A stretch of 64,000 nt of DNA from DATARH01 sp963705325 (GTDB lineage Bacteria > Pseudomonadota > Alphaproteobacteria > ATCC43930 > CGMCC-115725), in assembly GCA_963705325.1 (NCBI GenBank), contig OY970069.1, positions 5,146,001 through 5,210,000 of the forward strand. The letters run 5' to 3'. The translations under genes and the position numbers were made by a program. Below the pieces are notes generated by a model. That model saw nothing but the letters and a program-made list of their open reading frames with translations, searched no databases and was not told where the DNA came from. Shown here piece after piece: positions 56,425 to 64,000 of this stretch; within the stretch, counting starts at the first letter, position 1; each line of letters starts with the position of its first letter.

Positions 56425-56438
56425 ATGATCTGGATCAA
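56425..56438. promoter_or_regulatory. FixK/FNR-like box upstream of small-RNA candidate B
   Basis: Minus strand TTGATCCAGATCAT followed by TCC, as at copy A. Centre to first hairpin is about 65 bases (73 at copy A). Confidence 0.55.
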
Positions 56439-56472
56439 CATTGGGGCCAAGCGTTTCATCATCCGACATCCT

Positions 56473-56640
56473 TCACTCCGCTGCCGGCCGCGCCGGTACC
56501 GCCGCTAGTGCCAAATCTTTCCGGGCTTCTAAAAGCAGCCCCTCAATCACCAAACGCTTTGCATTCTCCAGCTTGAGCATCAGCATCGCTTCAAAACGCG
56601 CGATGTTCATTTTAATAATACGAGGATCGTATTCATTCAT
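56473..56640 (-). CDS. 55-residue helical protein, paralogue of 36672-36821
   Basis: MNEYDPRIIKMNIARFEAML, MLKLENAKRLVIEGLLLEAR, KDLALAAVPARPAAE. Short amphipathic helices. ATG 56640 behind AAGGAGGTGCGGCG. Shares a conserved leader with its paralogue and also lies next to a candidate small RNA. Confidence 0.65.
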   Translation of the reverse strand: MNEYDPRIIKMNIARFEAMLMLKLENAKRLVIEGLLLEARKDLALAAVPARPAAE

Positions 56641-56713
56641 CGCCGCACCTCCTTGGTAGGGGAGCGGGAGCGCGAGTCGCCTCTCTTCGCAAAGGCAGAC
56701 ATCTCTCTCAGCC
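56641..56713 (-). promoter_or_regulatory. Conserved 5' leader, copy 2
   Basis: GGCTGAGAGA, GCGAAGAGAGGCGA, CGCGCTCCCGC, GGAGGTGCGGCG in the order of 36822-36893. CTCC in the leader can pair with GGAG of the ribosome-binding site. Confidence 0.5.
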
Positions 56714-57058
56714 AGCGGTGCCCTATCGGTCTTGCCGCCGATGCGAGACGTTACGCCGGCTAAGCGCCTCCGTCGAGATAATTCATAAGAAATTCTGAAA
56801 GTATTTTGCACTAAGTAAGTCGCTGAAATCAGTGATTATATTAATAATATTTGGCAAGGCTGATAAACCTCAATGATATTTTGGTTGTATTTAGAATTTT
56901 TAACTCCATGTAACAAGACGTGCAGTTTCAAACTGTATTTGCCCGCGAGGGCGGCTGCATCACTGTTGATCTGAAAATTTTCATATCCCAGCGACGGACG
57001 CTTCAAGGCAATCCGCAACGGCGTCAATCGCCGGCAATGTCTCGAAAGGACATCACCA
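56714..57058. other. AT-rich intergenic stretch
   Basis: Promoter-side DNA for the leader gene (minus) and the secreted protein at 57059 (plus). Long A/T runs at 56770-56900; no gene or recognised site. Confidence 0.5.
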
Positions 57059-57568
57059 ATGTCACATTCCACGCACCGCCCAATCACCTGCACTCCGTTC
57101 GTCCGCACCGTTGCAATCGCAACGTTGATGGGCGCCACGTTTCTCGCCACGCCGCTGACTGCGACCCGCGCCCTGGCGCAGGCCGCCGCCACGCCGACCC
57201 CGGCCGCCGCGACCGCCGCCGAGACAAAGGGTGAGACGGTCGAGCAGCGGATCACCGACCTTCACGCCGCGCTGCAGATCACGCCCACCGAGGAAGCCCA
57301 ATGGAACGGCGTGGCCCAGGCGATGCGCGAGAATGCCGCCGCCATGGATAAGCTGGTCGCGGCAAATCGCACGACGCCGCCGCAGAACATGACCGCGGTG
57401 CAGGATCTGCAGGCCTATCAGCAGGTCGCTCAGGCGCATGTCGACGGGCTGAAGAACCTGATCTCGGCCTTCTCCGATCTCTACGGCGCGATGCCAGATG
57501 CGCAGAAGAAGGTCGCCGATCAGGTGTTCCTGACTTCCGGTCATGGAACTCCGGCGTCGAAAAGCTAA
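57059..57568 (+). CDS. Periplasmic LTXXQ-like (Spy/CpxP-type) protein
   Basis: 169 residues. N-terminal signal with cleavage after ALAQ near residue 41, then helices: RITDLHAALQITPTEEAQWN, GVAQAMRENAAAMDKLVAAN, YQQVAQAHVDGLKNLISAFS. The LQITPTEEAQW segment matches the LTXXQ pattern of envelope-stress chaperone-like proteins. Confidence 0.7.
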   Translation: MSHSTHRPITCTPFVRTVAIATLMGATFLATPLTATRALAQAAATPTPAAATAAETKGETVEQRITDLHAALQITPTEEAQWNGVAQAMRENAAAMDKLVAANRTTPPQNMTAVQDLQAYQQVAQAHVDGLKNLISAFSDLYGAMPDAQKKVADQVFLTSGHGTPASKS

Positions 57569-57630
57569 CCAAATCGGCTAACGGTCGCGCTGCGCGACCG
57601 TGACACCACGCTTAGTATAAGGAGGTCGCT

Positions 57631-57921
57631 ATGACCTGGAATATTGACACTACCTCGAAGCGCTGCCTGCCGGTGAAGCTCGCGGGAGGCATCGCCGTCG
57701 CGGCGCTGCTCACCCTCGGCGCCTTCGCCACCCCGGCCAGCGCCGACTGGGACGGCCAGCACCACCACTACTATAACGGCGGGTATTACCGTGCTCCGCC
57801 GGTGGTCTATGGCTCGCCCTACGGCAACGGCTACTACGGCTCGCCGTATTACGCCCCACCGGTGGTTTATGGTCCGGGCATTGGCATCAGCCTACCGGGC
57901 ATTGGCATCAGCATTCGGTAA
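57631..57921 (+). CDS. Small secreted Tyr/Gly-rich protein
   Basis: 96 residues. Signal peptide (LAGGIAVAALLTLGAFATPA, cleavage after ASA), then HHHYYNGGYY and repeats of PPVVYGSPYGNGYYGSPYY, ending in a doubled PGIGIS motif. AAGGAGG precedes the ATG. Similar low-complexity exported proteins are common in Bradyrhizobium-type genomes. Confidence 0.7.
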   Translation: MTWNIDTTSKRCLPVKLAGGIAVAALLTLGAFATPASADWDGQHHHYYNGGYYRAPPVVYGSPYGNGYYGSPYYAPPVVYGPGIGISLPGIGISIR

Positions 57922-57994
57922 CTGATCGTGCGTCAGTACAGCAACGGCCGACAGCGATGCCGGCCGTTGAACGATAAGCTTCACGGAGGATCAA

Positions 57995-58147
57995 ATGGAT
58001 CTCATCCTGGTAGTCATCATTGTATTCCTATTGCTCGGCGGGGGGTTCGGGTACTCCCGCTACGGCTATCGGGGCGGAGTAGGCATCGGCGGCGTTCTGC
58101 TGATCGTCTTGGTCCTCTATCTACTGGTTGGCCACGGGCGAATTTGA
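57995..58147 (+). CDS. DUF3309 membrane peptide
   Basis: 50 residues: MDLILVVIIVFLLLGGGFGY, SRYGYRGGVGIGGVLLIVLV, LYLLVGHGRI. Two hydrophobic helices around a Gly/Tyr loop, the DUF3309 pattern. GGAGGATCAA precedes ATG 57995. Confidence 0.8.
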   Translation: MDLILVVIIVFLLLGGGFGYSRYGYRGGVGIGGVLLIVLVLYLLVGHGRI

Positions 58148-58213
58148 GCTGAAACAGCAGTTGCTATCCCTGACGGGACCGAGCGTACGCAAAAATCTAC
58201 GAGGAACGCACCA

Positions 58214-58420
58214 ATGAGGAAGGATCCCCGTTTGGACCATTCAGAGCACAGAACCGTTTTGCGCAATCAGCGGCAGGCCGTGCGCCTCCGGGAGACGGCG
58301 CAAGCCGCTCCCGCTGGCAGCCACCTGAGAGAGAGGCTGTTAGACCTAGCCCTTCAATACGACCGGATGGCCGCTAATGTTGGGGCCAGGATTGTAGATG
58401 AAGATCATGCAGTGGGCTGA
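58214..58420 (+). CDS. Small conserved hypothetical protein
   Basis: 68 residues, charged and helical: MRKDPRLDHSEHRTVLRNQR, QAVRLRETAQAAPAGSHLRE, RLLDLALQYDRMAANVGARI. GAGGAACGCACC lies before the ATG. Function unknown. Confidence 0.6.
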   Translation: MRKDPRLDHSEHRTVLRNQRQAVRLRETAQAAPAGSHLRERLLDLALQYDRMAANVGARIVDEDHAVG

Positions 58421-58992
58421 CGCCGGCAGCCAGTTAGGAACGCACCCGCTCGTCGCGTCGACGATCGTCGCGGTGTAATTCGGTGTATCGGGCACCTCGC
58501 GGCGATTTCCGCGGCTTCGAGCTGGACCGGCTCGACGAGGAAACCGGGCTTTGGGAACGGATCGGCTGATTGGGATACACAGACCCACGAGTAGGTGTTC
58601 GGGGTTGCCCTTATCTGGCTTGATTTGCTCATGGTCATATGGCTGCTTTGGGGCATGAAGACCCCTTCCCGCCGCCGAGGGTCAATGTCTGCTGTCGCTT
58701 TAGTTAGCGGACCGTCGATGGGATGGACGGCAGCGAGCGAGATGCGCCGAAATCGGTCGCTCGCCGAGCGGCAACCACGAGCCGGATCGGCTCTAAATTC
58801 CCGCCGCACCCAGCCGACGACCTTCGGGAATAGCTGTTCACCGCCCTCGATCTGAAGTTCTAACCGCAAGTTGACGTAGATCAATGCTGCTAGTTCGAAA
58901 GCGGCAGCAATCTCGCGGAGCATTCGCTCCGCTCCTCTGCCCTCAAGATCTGCGACTCGCGTAAAACCTTAAAATGGAACGGCCGGGACGTC
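58421..58992. other. Stretch without convincing gene
   Basis: A minus-strand frame at 58405-58923 opens with a protein-like 40 residues (MLREIAAAFELAALIYVNLR) but turns into low-quality sequence. I see no ribosome-binding site. The FixK-like box at 58871 lies here. Confidence 0.35.
58871..58884. promoter_or_regulatory. FixK/FNR-type box upstream of channel gene
   Basis: TTGACGTAGATCAA matches TTGA-N6-TCAA. A class-II start would be near 58919, 74 bases before ATG 58993. Confidence 0.45.
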
Positions 58993-60168
58993 ATGGCGAG
59001 CACACCTCGCAATCAACGATCAACGCTGCACGCGATGCTCACCGGTATCCGGGAAATGCCGGTTTGGATGCTGATCGCTGTGACGATCTCTACCGCCTTG
59101 GTGGCTCCCGTCTACGCGCAAACGCCCCCTTTATCTACAGCCCCGGCGCAAGAAGAGACGACGGAGATCCGTGCGGCTGTGCTGATCGCTCCCCCGTTCA
59201 TCATGGAACAAAATGGCTCCCTGACCGGGTTCACCATCGAGCTGTGGAATGCGATCACCGCGCAGCTAAAGCTGAAGACGAACTATCAGGTGATGCCTGA
59301 CCCACGCGCTCTGGAAGAGGCGATGCGATCCCAAAAGGCCGACGTTGTCGTCGCGCCTGTCTTCATCACATCGGCCCGCGATGAGGCGTTCGATTTTTCC
59401 ATTCCGACAATGGAAGCCGGCCTGCAAATCATGGTGCGGGAAACCGGCGAGACAGCGCGGGCCACAAACCCTCTCTGGGCCATGCTGCGTCTGCTGTTTT
59501 CGTGGACGACCATATTTTGGCTCGGCATGGCCGTGCTGCTTGTCCTCATTCCGGCTCATGGGGTCTGGCTGCTCGAACGGCGGCAGGAAGACGGCATCCT
59601 CAAAAGCCGCAATTACTTTCCCGGGATCTTTGAGGCAATTAATTGGGCGCTATCGACGCTGACCACACAGGCGGAGGCGATGCCGCGTCAATGGGCGGCG
59701 CGCGCGTTCTCGATCTTCTGGATGTTTGCCGGCGTGGTGTTCGTTGCGTTCTATACCGCCCAGCTAACGACCACTTTGACCGTCGAACAAATTCGCGGTG
59801 CGATCGAAGGGCCGGATGATTTACCCGGCAAGCAGATCGCCACAATCGCGAACACCACCGCCGTCCCATACCTTCGGGCGCATCACGCGCAGGTGCAGGA
59901 GTTCCCGACGGCCGATACGATGTTCAATGCCCTGCTGAACAAGAAAGTGGATGGCATAGTCTCGGTGGCACCGGCCCTCCAATATTACGCTGCGCATGAT
60001 GGAAAGGGCCGGGTGAAGATGGTCGGTCCTGAATTTGAGACTGGGCAACAAGCCTTCCTGCTGCAGTTGAACAGCCCCCTCCGCAAAAAGATCGATGGTG
60101 CGCTGCTTACTCTTCGTGAGACCGGCGTTTACGAAGCGCTCCGCAGCAAGTGGTTTGGCGCTCCATAG
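58993..60168 (+). CDS. Ionotropic-glutamate-receptor-like ligand-gated channel
   Basis: 391 residues. Signal or anchor helix (residues 22-43), lobe 1 of an SBP_bac_3 binding domain (EIRAAVLIAPPFIMEQNGSL), a channel insert with M1 (TIFWLGMAVLLVLIPAHGVW), a pore-helix region (GIFEAINWALSTLTTQAEAM) and M2 (AARAFSIFWMFAGVVFVAFY), then lobe 2 (IEGPDDLPGKQIATIANTTA to WFGAP). This split layout is that of GluR0-type channels. The pore lacks the TVGYG potassium filter; STLTTQ occupies that place. Nine bases before the DUF2254 gene, so an operon. Confidence 0.82.
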   Translation: MASTPRNQRSTLHAMLTGIREMPVWMLIAVTISTALVAPVYAQTPPLSTAPAQEETTEIRAAVLIAPPFIMEQNGSLTGFTIELWNAITAQLKLKTNYQVMPDPRALEEAMRSQKADVVVAPVFITSARDEAFDFSIPTMEAGLQIMVRETGETARATNPLWAMLRLLFSWTTIFWLGMAVLLVLIPAHGVWLLERRQEDGILKSRNYFPGIFEAINWALSTLTTQAEAMPRQWAARAFSIFWMFAGVVFVAFYTAQLTTTLTVEQIRGAIEGPDDLPGKQIATIANTTAVPYLRAHHAQVQEFPTADTMFNALLNKKVDGIVSVAPALQYYAAHDGKGRVKMVGPEFETGQQAFLLQLNSPLRKKIDGALLTLRETGVYEALRSKWFGAP

Positions 60169-60177
60169 GTACCCGAG

Positions 60178-61470
60178 ATGAGAGCTAGCAGATCAATGCC
60201 GCTGTGGCTGATCCCCATGGGTTACACCATGGCAAGCATAGTCGTTGGATTAGTCCTGCCGCGGCTCGAAAACGCCTATCTCCCCGCCTATACGCACGGT
60301 GCGTCGGTCGGCTCGGCACTCGCCTTCTTCTCGGCCGTCAGCTCCGGCATGATGGCCCTTACCGGGATCGTATTCGCGATCGCTTTTGTCCTTGTCCAGT
60401 TTAGCGCAGTTGCCTATTCGCCGCGGCTGGCGGTCGAATTCGCCAACAGCCCAACGCTCTTTCATACGCTCGGCATATTCATCGCGACGTTTGCTTACTC
60501 GCTCGTCGCGCTGGTCTGGACCGATCGCGGCGGTTCCGGAACCGTGCCGTTGTTTTCGAGCTTGCTGGTTGGGGTTCTGCTTGTCGTCAGTATGCTGGCC
60601 TTCGCCAAGCTCATTCAGAGCATTAGCGATTTGCAAATTCAGAATGTGTTGCGGGCGGTCGGCCAGCGCGGCCGCGCGGTCATTCACGCGATGTTCCCGC
60701 GCATTGCCGGCGAAGCGGAGGTTGGCCGGGCACCGCTCACAGCCACACCGGAGCTGGGTCAACCGTCCCAGATTCTGACTTACTCGGGCGAACCGCAGGT
60801 GATCGCCAGCTTTGATTTCACTGCTCTGATGCACCTCGCTCAAACCGCTGACGCAGTGGTAGCGATCGAGTGGGGTGTCGGTGATACTCTGATGGAAAAC
60901 GCCGTCCTGCTGCGGGTCCACGGGGCAAAGCAGTTGCCTGAACAGGCGCTATGGCGGGCGGTTAACCTTGCGAATTCACGCACGTTCGAGCAGGATCCCA
61001 AATACCCCATTCGCCTGTTGGTAGATATCGCCATCCGGGCGTTGTCGCCGGCGGTCAATGATCCGACGACAGCGGTGCAGGCGCTCGACCAGATCGAGGA
61101 TCTGCTGCGGCGGCTAGGGCGTCGAGAGCTTGACGCCGGCTATATCCGTGACAGGACCGGCACGATCAGGGTCACTTTCCCAGTGCCGACATGGGAGGAC
61201 TACCTCGCATTGTCCTTCGATGAAATTCGTCAATTCGGGGCAACCTCCGTCCAGGTCGACAGGCGTCTGAGAGCCGCGCTCGTCGGCCTCGCCGACACGA
61301 TCGCGTTGGAGGAACGGCGTGCCGCAGTTCGGAAGTATCTCGATCATCTGGATCAGGGCATCGGACACTCCGACTTCGATGAGCAGGATCGGGTAGCGGC
61401 ATTGCAGGAAGACAGGCAGGGTCTGGGACTGCCGCGCAATCGGCCCGCCGTAAAAGGCGCGCCGATCTGA
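60178..61470 (+). CDS. DUF2254 membrane protein
   Basis: 430 residues. Four membrane segments in the first 150 residues (LWLIPMGYTMASIVVGLVLP, SGMMALTGIVFAIAFVLVQF, TLGIFIATFAYSLVALVW, SLLVGVLLVVSMLAFAKLIQ), then a soluble domain with RALSPAVNDPTTAVQALDQI, characteristic of DUF2254. Function unknown. Co-transcribed with the channel by spacing. Confidence 0.82.
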   Translation: MRASRSMPLWLIPMGYTMASIVVGLVLPRLENAYLPAYTHGASVGSALAFFSAVSSGMMALTGIVFAIAFVLVQFSAVAYSPRLAVEFANSPTLFHTLGIFIATFAYSLVALVWTDRGGSGTVPLFSSLLVGVLLVVSMLAFAKLIQSISDLQIQNVLRAVGQRGRAVIHAMFPRIAGEAEVGRAPLTATPELGQPSQILTYSGEPQVIASFDFTALMHLAQTADAVVAIEWGVGDTLMENAVLLRVHGAKQLPEQALWRAVNLANSRTFEQDPKYPIRLLVDIAIRALSPAVNDPTTAVQALDQIEDLLRRLGRRELDAGYIRDRTGTIRVTFPVPTWEDYLALSFDEIRQFGATSVQVDRRLRAALVGLADTIALEERRAAVRKYLDHLDQGIGHSDFDEQDRVAALQEDRQGLGLPRNRPAVKGAPI

Positions 61471-61551
61471 TTTCGTCCCGCTCGTAGGTTGATCCAAGTT
61501 ATTGGTTCAACGAACCGAAACAATCAACTTAAGGTCCCTACGGAGACCCCA

Positions 61552-61659
61552 ATGGTCAGTGACGCAGCGCATGTGGGCGGGCCGCGTGAAGCACGGCTGC
61601 TAGAGCCAAGATCGCGTGATATTACGGCTGGGCCGAGGACCTGCGACAGGCACCGTTGA
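61552..61659 (+). CDS. 35-residue leader peptide candidate
   Basis: MVSDAAHVGGPREARLLEPR, then SRDITAGPRTCDRHR. GGAG lies six bases before the ATG. Its TGA overlaps the ATPase ATG by one base (TGATG), so its translation could be coupled to the ATPase, which has no ribosome-binding site of its own. Confidence 0.45.
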   Translation: MVSDAAHVGGPREARLLEPRSRDITAGPRTCDRHR

Positions 61660-64000
61660 TGAAAATTCACCAGCTTTCGGTAGAGGCTGCGCTCGATAGT
61701 TTGAGCTGCGATGCGAGCGGGCTGGCCGACGCTGAGGCTGCGCACCGCCTGCAGGAGTACGGACCAAATCAAATCGAACGGATCGCCCGCACACCCGCAG
61801 TGTTGCGTCTGTTGCGCGAGTTTGTTCACTTTTTCTCGCTCATCCTATGGGTTGCCGCCGGCCTCGCCTTCATCGCGGAATGGAGCGCTCCCGGTCAGGG
61901 CATGGCGAAGATCGGCTTTGCCCTCATCGCTGTTATTCTCGTCAGCGGGATATTCGCGTTTTGGCAGGAGCATCGCGTCGAGCACACGCTCAATGCACTC
62001 CTCAAGCTCCTCCCGCGGCAAGCAACCGTACTCCGTGCCGATCTCGTGGTCCGCACTCCTATCGAACAGCTAGTTCCCGGCGATGTCGTGCTGCTCGACC
62101 AGGGGGACATCGTCCCGGCTGATTGTCGTCTGATCGAGGGCTTCAGCCTGCGGGTCAACAACGCGACCGTAACCGGGGAATCGATGCCGCAGTTGCGCGA
62201 CGTCGCCCCGTCCCAGGAAGCAGAGCTGATCCGCAGCCGGAACGTCATGCTGGCTGGCACTTCGATCGCTTCCGGAACTGGTAAGGCCGTCGTCTTCGCC
62301 ACCGGGGTGCGCACCGAGTTCGGCAAGATCGCGCATCTCGCCCAGACGAGCGGCACCGAGGTCTCACCGCTGCGCAAACAGCTTGCCCATTTGAGCCGGG
62401 TGATCGCCGTCCTCGCCATTGGCATCGGGCTCCTGTTCTTTGCCATCGGGGCGATAATCCACATCCCGATCTGGCAGGACTTCATCTTCTCGATCGGCAT
62501 TATTGCGTCGATGGTGCCGGAGGGGCTGCTGCCGACCCTGACCCTGGCACTCGCGCTGGCAGCGCAGCGGCTTGCCAAGCGAAATGTGCTGACCCGACAT
62601 CTCTCTTCGGTCGAGACGCTTGGATCGGCGACGGTCATCTGCACGGACAAGACCGGAACCCTCACCCAAAACCGGATGCGAGCCCACCGACTACTGCTCG
62701 GCAACGAAAGCTTTGCGGCTGCCACGGTGGCGAACCAGCCGGAGATCGGGCAGCAGTTTCTTCGCTTCTTCGAAGCAGCAAATTTCTGCCACGACCTCAG
62801 GGAAACCCAAGCGGCCGGGCGCCAAGCATTCCTTGGTGACCCGATGGAGACCGCGCTCGTCGAAATGGCGCGAGCGGCTGTTACCGAGTTTCCCACCTTG
62901 CACCGGCTTGCCGAGATCCCGTTCGACAGCGAGCGGATGCGCCATTCTGTCCTTTGCGACACGGGTCACGGGCTCGTCCTCTATTGCAAGGGCGCGCCGG
63001 AATCGGTGCTGGAGATTTGCCGGGATGTGCTCGATCGGGGCCGTATCATGTCGCTTGCCCCAGAGAGGCGACGGGCCATTGTCGACGCGCAGGAGGCAAT
63101 GGCCGAAAATGGATTGCGCGTCCTGGCTTTCGCAATGAGCGAACCGAACGCGGCGGCACGGGATGACCCCGTCGAGGCTGACATGACCTTTCTCGGCCTA
63201 GTTGGCCTCGAGGACCCCCCGCATCCAGAGGTGCCCGAGGCGATCCGCAAATGCGGCGAAGCGGGTATAAAAGTTATCATGGTGACGGGCGATCACGCGC
63301 ACACCGCCGTCGCAATCGCCCGCGAAATAGGCTTGGTTCAGTCGCGGGATCCGGTCGTTGTCAGCGGCGACCAGGTCCGCAACCTGTCGGATCGCGAACT
63401 CGAGCGCGCACTTGCGCAGCCGGAGGTCATCTTCGCCCGGACAACGCCGGACCAGAAGATGCGCATCGTGACCGCGCTCAAGCAGAGCGGACACATCGTC
63501 GCGATGACCGGCGATGGCGTCAACGATGCGCCGGCGCTGAAGACCGCGCATATCGGTGTCGCGATGGGCATCGCTGGCACCGAGGTCGCTCGTGCCGCCG
63601 CTGACATGGTGCTGCTCGATGACAACTTTGCGAGCATCGTCAACGCGGTCGAGGAAGGGCGCGCGGTATTCCAGAACATCCGCAAATTCCTTACTTACGT
63701 CCTCGTTCACAACGTTGCCGAACTGGTTCCGTATCTCGCCTTCGCGCTGTTTCCTATCCCGCTTCCGATTACCCCCATCCAAATCCTTACGATCGATATG
63801 GCAACCGACTCGATAACTGCTCTCGGCCTAGGGGTCGAGGAAGCTCACCCGCAGGCGATGCAGCGCCCGCCGCGATCACAAAAAGAGCGCCTGATGAACC
63901 TGCCATTGGCACTGCGCGCCTATCTCTTCCTGGGGTTGATCGAAGCCGCAGCGGCCTTGGCCGCCTTCTTCTTCGTTCTAAAGGGCGCAGGCTGGACCTA
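61659..64000 (+). CDS. Cation-transporting P-type ATPase (3' end outside window)
   Basis: 780 codons visible. N-terminal cation-ATPase domain (KIHQLSVEAALDSLSCDASG), M1-M2, actuator TGES (VTGESMPQL), M4 SMVPEGLLPTLTLAL, phosphorylation site CTDKTGTLTQN, nucleotide-binding KGAPESV, hinge TGDGVNDAPALK, then M5-M6 (DMATDSITALGLGVEEA). PEGLL and the following KRNVLTRHLSSVETLGS resemble the Na/K- and H/K-ATPase branch (P2C) more than the PEGLP of calcium pumps. M7-M10 lie beyond the edge. Transported ion is inference. Confidence 0.88.
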   Translation, partial: MKIHQLSVEAALDSLSCDASGLADAEAAHRLQEYGPNQIERIARTPAVLRLLREFVHFFSLILWVAAGLAFIAEWSAPGQGMAKIGFALIAVILVSGIFAFWQEHRVEHTLNALLKLLPRQATVLRADLVVRTPIEQLVPGDVVLLDQGDIVPADCRLIEGFSLRVNNATVTGESMPQLRDVAPSQEAELIRSRNVMLAGTSIASGTGKAVVFATGVRTEFGKIAHLAQTSGTEVSPLRKQLAHLSRVIAVLAIGIGLLFFAIGAIIHIPIWQDFIFSIGIIASMVPEGLLPTLTLALALAAQRLAKRNVLTRHLSSVETLGSATVICTDKTGTLTQNRMRAHRLLLGNESFAAATVANQPEIGQQFLRFFEAANFCHDLRETQAAGRQAFLGDPMETALVEMARAAVTEFPTLHRLAEIPFDSERMRHSVLCDTGHGLVLYCKGAPESVLEICRDVLDRGRIMSLAPERRRAIVDAQEAMAENGLRVLAFAMSEPNAAARDDPVEADMTFLGLVGLEDPPHPEVPEAIRKCGEAGIKVIMVTGDHAHTAVAIAREIGLVQSRDPVVVSGDQVRNLSDRELERALAQPEVIFARTTPDQKMRIVTALKQSGHIVAMTGDGVNDAPALKTAHIGVAMGIAGTEVARAAADMVLLDDNFASIVNAVEEGRAVFQNIRKFLTYVLVHNVAELVPYLAFALFPIPLPITPIQILTIDMATDSITALGLGVEEAHPQAMQRPPRSQKERLMNLPLALRAYLFLGLIEAAAALAAFFFVLKGAGWT

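Noticed and set aside
58405..58923. 172-codon minus-strand frame
   Set aside because: Only the first 40 residues look protein-like; no ribosome-binding site, rest resembles shadow sequence.
61484..61516. GTTGATCC...GGTTCAAC as a FixK box
   Set aside because: Spacing is wrong for TTGA-N6-TCAA; only an imperfect inverted repeat.

Overview
The window looks like chromosome of a high-GC alphaproteobacterium close to Bradyrhizobium/Rhodopseudomonas. The evidence is a FixK-type Crp/Fnr regulator with TTGA-N6-TCAA boxes, ABC_sub_bind-type substrate-binding proteins, a CIRCE-controlled groESL operon, a DUF3309 peptide, a PAS_5 protein, and many IS21, IS630, IS1182 and IS3 elements. Species is inference only; no rRNA is present.

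Layout. 1-6.5 kb: a sensory locus with a kinase, a receiver and a REC-PAS3-GAF protein in one minus-strand operon, a LuxR-type regulator with a receiver, and a receiver-less winged-helix protein. 6.6-9.0 kb: a large polytopic membrane protein. At 9.13 kb the 3' half of a tRNA-Gln(CUG) gene marks the probable end of an integrated island that extends to the right. 9.2-11.8 kb: island genes, a repeat cluster resembling iterons, and a 229-bp tandem duplication carrying an HNH remnant. 11.8-19.3 kb: an MFS transporter, then a complete cassette of six-GAF histidine kinase, receiver and receiver-adenylate cyclase. 19.4-28.7 kb: two nested insertion-sequence sandwiches (IS21 inside IS1182, IS21 inside IS630) around a methyltransferase. 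28.8-31.4 kb: a decayed second copy of the kinase/receiver part. 31.5-35.3 kb: a luciferase-like oxidoreductase, a TauD-type dioxygenase and a family-5 substrate-binding protein. 35.6-40 kb: small genes, a candidate small RNA, a PAS protein and the Crp/Fnr regulator. 40-41 kb: a decayed third cassette copy (receiver tail plus cyclase). 41-47.6 kb: ABC_sub_bind proteins around a membrane adenylate cyclase, a secreted serine protease and an SGNH hydrolase cut by IS3. 48.9-51.5 kb: a truncated GH63-like gene and a two-gene operon. 51.8-55 kb: groES-groEL followed by overlapping small genes. 55.2-58.4 kb: IS remnant, a second candidate small RNA and small secreted or membrane proteins. 59-64 kb: an ionotropic-glutamate-receptor-like channel, a DUF2254 membrane protein and a P-type ATPase that runs off the edge.

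The unifying theme is regulation under low oxygen or stress. I read seven FixK/FNR-like boxes. Several sit where a class-II activator would place the transcription start a few tens of bases before a gene. Two of them stand 65-73 bp upstream of two copies of the same structured element: two hairpins with C-rich loops, one copy ending in a U-run. I read these as FixK-controlled small RNAs, and they are the best candidate for something undescribed. Two genes run off the window edges (1-2198 minus, 61659-64000 plus).
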